Source: Burkholderiales bacterium (GTDB lineage Bacteria; Pseudomonadota; Gammaproteobacteria; Burkholderiales; Chitinimonadaceae). Taken from it: 9,142 nucleotides of DNA. The first letter of the stretch is position 1. Each line of letters begins with the position of its first letter. The position numbers and the translations under genes are program-made. The stretch spans positions 1 through 9,142 of the forward strand of contig JAFAKZ010000472.1 of assembly GCA_019234745.1 (NCBI GenBank), read 5' to 3'. The notes under the pieces were generated by a model, which made no database searches, had not been told where the DNA came from, and was given only the letters and a program-made list of their open reading frames with translations. This document shows, in pieces, positions 6,561 to 9,142 of the stretch.

Positions 6561-6562
6561 CA
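6551..6562. promoter_or_regulatory. 12-base perfect palindrome over the operon -10 box
   Basis: TGATTTAAATCA is fully self-complementary and contains the predicted -10 box of the hydroxylase operon. It does not closely match the dyad at 6503-6529, so it may be a second TetR site of different sequence, a site for another regulator, or a by-product of the AT-rich promoter. Confidence 0.4.
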
Positions 6563-6608
6563 TCATAAAACAACAAACACATCAACACCAGATGAAAGTG
6601 GAGCCTCG

Positions 6609-8297
6609 ATGGAGACCGCCGCAAGAACCGAGCACCAAACTGCTGACGACCAATCAGCGCACCAATCAACCAGCCATCCCCTTCCACCCCGCGTGGACGT
6701 ACTTGTTGTCGGGCTAGGGCCTGTCGGCGCTACGATTGCCAACCTGCTCGCACGTTACGGCGTCACCGTTCTTGCGGTCGAGAAGGCGAAAGACATCTTC
6801 ATGGCCCCACGGGCCATTGCGCTCGACAATGAAGCGCTACGTATCCTGCAGATGGCCGGCATCACCGAAGACGACTTCGAAACTGTCGCCGTACCCCATG
6901 TACGCATGCGCTCGCCCCAATTTGGCGAATTTGCGCGCGCCAACACATTGGGCACAATCGACGGCCACCCCAAGCTCGTTACCTTCTATCAGCCGGACCT
7001 GGAGCGCTGCCTGCGCGCCCGGCTTCAGACCCTCCCCAATGCCCACGTTGCGCTGGGCGTCACGCTCTTAGGGCTGCTCGAACGGGAAGATGAGGTCGTA
7101 GCGACCCTCGACCTTGGCGATGGCCGCACTCGTCAGATCCCGGCGACCTATGTCATCGGGGCGGATGGGGCGAGCTCTCAGGTCCGCCGGTTGATTGGCT
7201 TGGAGTTCCAGGGCGCGACCTATGCAGAGGACTGGTTGGTCGTTGACGCGCAGGGTGTCAGCAACCCGATCGATCATGTTGAGTTCATCTGCGACTACCG
7301 ACGCCCGATCCCGCATATGGTTGCGCCTGGCGATCGCCAGCGCTGGGAGTTCATGCTCCAGCCCGGCGAATCCCGCCAGGAGATGGAATCCGATGCACGT
7401 ATCCGCGCCCTTCTGGCGCCATGGGGTCGCATCGAGGACATGAATATCGAGCGGAAGGCTGTTTACCGCTTTCATGCGCGCGTAGTCGATTCATTTCGCC
7501 GGGGCCGAATCTTCCTGGCGGGCGACGCGGCACACATCACCCCACCATTTGTAGGTCAGGGCCTGGTCGCCGGCCTCCGAGATGCGGCAAACCTAAGCTG
7601 GAAGTTGGCGTGGGTATTGCAGAAGCGGGCATCGGCCTCCGTTCTTGACAGCTATGACATGGAACGGCGACCGCACGCCAAGGCCATGATCAATATGGCC
7701 AAGCTGATGGGCAAGCTCGTCATGCCGCGCAACCTGGGTTTGGCGCTGTTGGTTCATGGCCTGATGAAAGTGTCGCGGCTCATACCTCGGCTGCGTGCCC
7801 AGTTCGAAGAGTTGGAGATCAAACCCAAACCAATTTTTCGCCAGGGCCTATTCGCTTTGGCAAAAACCAAACGCGCCTTACGTACTGGCGGATTGTTCCC
7901 ACAAGGCTGGGTGCGCGGTACCGACGGAAGCATTCGCCTAAGCGACGACGTACTTGGCCAGGATCTGGCCTTGGTTGGCTTTGGCTGCGACGTTGCCGCC
8001 GCGCTCGGCAGCGATACGGCCGACGCATTTGCAGCGGCCGGCGGCAAAGTCGTACAGATCACCCATCGTGGCCAGCGCCTGCATATTGCGCGTGAAGCGT
8101 CTTGGGAGGACCTCGACGGTACCTTTCTCCCGCGCACCATGCCGCTCGGATGGGTCGCTGTGGTTCGACCCGACCGCACAATCTTGCACGCGGGCCACGC
8201 CAGTTATGCAGATCAATTGATTTGGGAAAGCCTACTTCTACTGGGCGTCCCGGTAAATGCCGCCCGGCAGGCTTGCCTAGCCGAAGCCGCGCTATGA
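6609..8297 (+). CDS. FAD-dependent aromatic hydroxylase, MhpA-like (group A flavin monooxygenase)
   Basis: This 562-residue protein is close in length to E. coli MhpA (554). It probably inserts one oxygen atom from O2 into a phenolic ring using NAD(P)H, making a catechol-type diol in the cytoplasm. Three FAD/NADPH motifs are visible: GLGPVG at 35-40 with a downstream VLAVEK, the DG motif GADG at 184-187, and the GD motif FLAGDAAHITPPFVGQG from 302, followed by LRDAANLSWKLAWVL. PRAIALDNEALR at 67-78 matches the family's FAD-contact region. Residues from about 430 form the thioredoxin-like C-terminal domain of this group. The ATG at 6609 has GTGGAG 5 bases upstream; a Q/H/S-rich tail of about 28 residues precedes the FAD domain. 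It is followed by an extradiol dioxygenase gene. Exact substrate unknown; other phenol hydroxylases of this family are possible. Confidence 0.93.
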   Translation: METAARTEHQTADDQSAHQSTSHPLPPRVDVLVVGLGPVGATIANLLARYGVTVLAVEKAKDIFMAPRAIALDNEALRILQMAGITEDDFETVAVPHVRMRSPQFGEFARANTLGTIDGHPKLVTFYQPDLERCLRARLQTLPNAHVALGVTLLGLLEREDEVVATLDLGDGRTRQIPATYVIGADGASSQVRRLIGLEFQGATYAEDWLVVDAQGVSNPIDHVEFICDYRRPIPHMVAPGDRQRWEFMLQPGESRQEMESDARIRALLAPWGRIEDMNIERKAVYRFHARVVDSFRRGRIFLAGDAAHITPPFVGQGLVAGLRDAANLSWKLAWVLQKRASASVLDSYDMERRPHAKAMINMAKLMGKLVMPRNLGLALLVHGLMKVSRLIPRLRAQFEELEIKPKPIFRQGLFALAKTKRALRTGGLFPQGWVRGTDGSIRLSDDVLGQDLALVGFGCDVAAALGSDTADAFAAAGGKVVQITHRGQRLHIAREASWEDLDGTFLPRTMPLGWVAVVRPDRTILHAGHASYADQLIWESLLLLGVPVNAARQACLAEAAL

Positions 8298-8300
8298 GGA
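8296..8300 (+). promoter_or_regulatory. Ribosome site overlapping the upstream stop codon
   Basis: GAGGA at 8296-8300 uses the last two bases of the hydroxylase stop TGA (8295-8297) and sits 8 bases before the ATG at 8309. This fixes the dioxygenase start and suggests translational coupling, so the two enzymes would be made together. Confidence 0.7.
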
Positions 8301-8308
8301 ATTCGTCC

Positions 8309-9142
8309 ATGCAACTTACTACAGCTCAACCCGCTCGACACCCTAGCCCAACAACAAAGGCCACAGCGCTGGCATATCTGGTCTTTGAACGGCCGAACCT
8401 CGAACATGCAGCGCGGTTCCTTAAGGATTTCGGGCTTCAGGTCGCGCACCAGGACAGCGATACACTCTACCTTCGAGGAACGGGTCAGGCACCATTTTGC
8501 TATGTCGTGCATAGGGCACCGAAGGCTCGCTTTGTGGGCTTCGGGCTGAGCGTGGATACGAAGGCTGAGCTAGACGCATTGGCTGCCATACCAGGTGCCT
8601 CAGCCGTAGAAGCTGTTAGTCGGCCTGGCGGCGGCCTACGCGTCCAATTGACTGACCCATCAGGCTTCAAGGTTGATGCAGTATATGGCCAGGAATCGGC
8701 TCAGCCATTGCCACACCGCACACCTTGCACCTTCAACTCCGTCGACGCAACGGTACGCATCAATGACACGCAGCGAGTTCCCGTTACGGCGCCGGAGGTC
8801 ATTCGTCTCGGCCACGTCGTGCTCGAACTTGCCGACTTCCAAGCAACGTGCGCCTGGTACACGCAGCACTTCGGTTTCATTCCAAGCGACGTGCAGGTAT
8901 TGCCAGATGGGTCGCCGGCAGTATCCTTCATGCGCCTGGATTTGGGCGACAAGCCCGCCGACCACCACACGCTGGCGCTGGCCCAAGGCTTCGCACCCGT
9001 TTACAGCCATAGCGCTTTCGAGCTGGTTGATGCCGACGCCGTCGGCATGGGCCAACGCGTATTGCGAGAGCAAGGCTGGCTTCATGCCTGGGGAATCGGC
9101 CGGCACATCCTGGGCAGCCAGATTTTCGACTACTGGCAGGAC
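8309..9142 (+). CDS. Type I extradiol (VOC fold) ring-cleavage dioxygenase, 3' end cut
   Basis: The first 278 residues are visible. The chain has two VOC/glyoxalase-type domains: a degenerate one at about 20-130 and the metal-binding one from about 165. Candidate metal ligands are H169 (in RLGHVVLE) and a histidine of the pair H219/H220 (in DHHTLAL). H266 and Y275 in GRHILGSQIFDYWQD are 9 residues apart, matching the spacing of the active-site H241 and Y250 of biphenyl-diol dioxygenase BphC. By the same spacing the third, glutamate, ligand should fall near residue 285, just past the window. It would open a catechol-type ring next to a hydroxyl using Fe(II) or Mn(II) and O2. It starts 11 bases after the hydroxylase stop, in the same operon. 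Other VOC enzymes remain possible until the missing ligand is seen. Confidence 0.88.
   Translation, partial: MQLTTAQPARHPSPTTKATALAYLVFERPNLEHAARFLKDFGLQVAHQDSDTLYLRGTGQAPFCYVVHRAPKARFVGFGLSVDTKAELDALAAIPGASAVEAVSRPGGGLRVQLTDPSGFKVDAVYGQESAQPLPHRTPCTFNSVDATVRINDTQRVPVTAPEVIRLGHVVLELADFQATCAWYTQHFGFIPSDVQVLPDGSPAVSFMRLDLGDKPADHHTLALAQGFAPVYSHSAFELVDADAVGMGQRVLREQGWLHAWGIGRHILGSQIFDYWQD

Noticed and set aside
8660..9106. 148-residue minus-strand frame
   Set aside because: Antisense to the dioxygenase gene, which has clear VOC metal-site motifs on the plus strand.
1..9142. Mobile element, CRISPR array, toxin-antitoxin pair or phage defence system
   Set aside because: No transposase, integrase, regularly spaced repeat, nuclease or small paired toxin/antitoxin frames were found; the genes are regulators, envelope proteins and catabolic enzymes.

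Overview
The window looks like chromosomal DNA from a GC-rich betaproteobacterium, most likely Burkholderiales (Cupriavidus, Ralstonia or Burkholderia type). This rests on the codon use, the density of one-component regulators paired divergently with their likely targets, and the protein types present. I cannot fix the genus from sequence alone. No rRNA, tRNA, CRISPR array, transposase, integrase or phage gene is visible.

Layout, left to right. (1) A minus-strand AI-2E/PerM-type membrane permease runs off the left edge and is divergent from a TetR/AcrR regulator (1246-1902). Their 174-bp gap holds a perfect operator-like palindrome overlapping the predicted permease -10 box. (2) A small minus-strand outer-membrane beta-barrel protein (1980-2537) is divergent from a LysR-type regulator (2692-3621), with a T-N11-A LysR-box candidate between them. 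(3) A 384-bp stretch without a confident gene is followed by a minus-strand secreted two-domain protein of unknown function (4006-5166). (4) A 564-bp hairpin-rich stretch has no convincing gene (5167-5730). (5) A minus-strand TetR regulator (5731-6480) is divergent from an aromatic-catabolism operon. That operon encodes an MhpA-like FAD aromatic hydroxylase (6609-8297) and a type I (VOC fold) extradiol ring-cleavage dioxygenase, which starts at 8309 and is cut by the right edge.

How the genes work together. The best-supported functional unit is the right-hand catabolic cluster. The flavin hydroxylase would add a hydroxyl to a phenolic substrate to give a catechol-type diol, and the translationally coupled dioxygenase would open that ring. 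The TetR protein is the likely repressor: the TetR and hydroxylase genes have face-to-face predicted promoters whose -35 boxes share the heptamer TTGACAA, with dyad symmetry over both -10 regions. Pairing an MhpA-like hydroxylase with a VOC-fold dioxygenase, rather than an MhpB-like class III enzyme, suggests a substrate other than the textbook 3-(3-hydroxyphenyl)propionate.

I do not see an obviously new defence or mobile system. The points most worth a second look are the three regulator/target intergenic regions, the unusual hydroxylase-dioxygenase pairing, the six-cysteine secreted orphan protein and the hairpin-rich gap.
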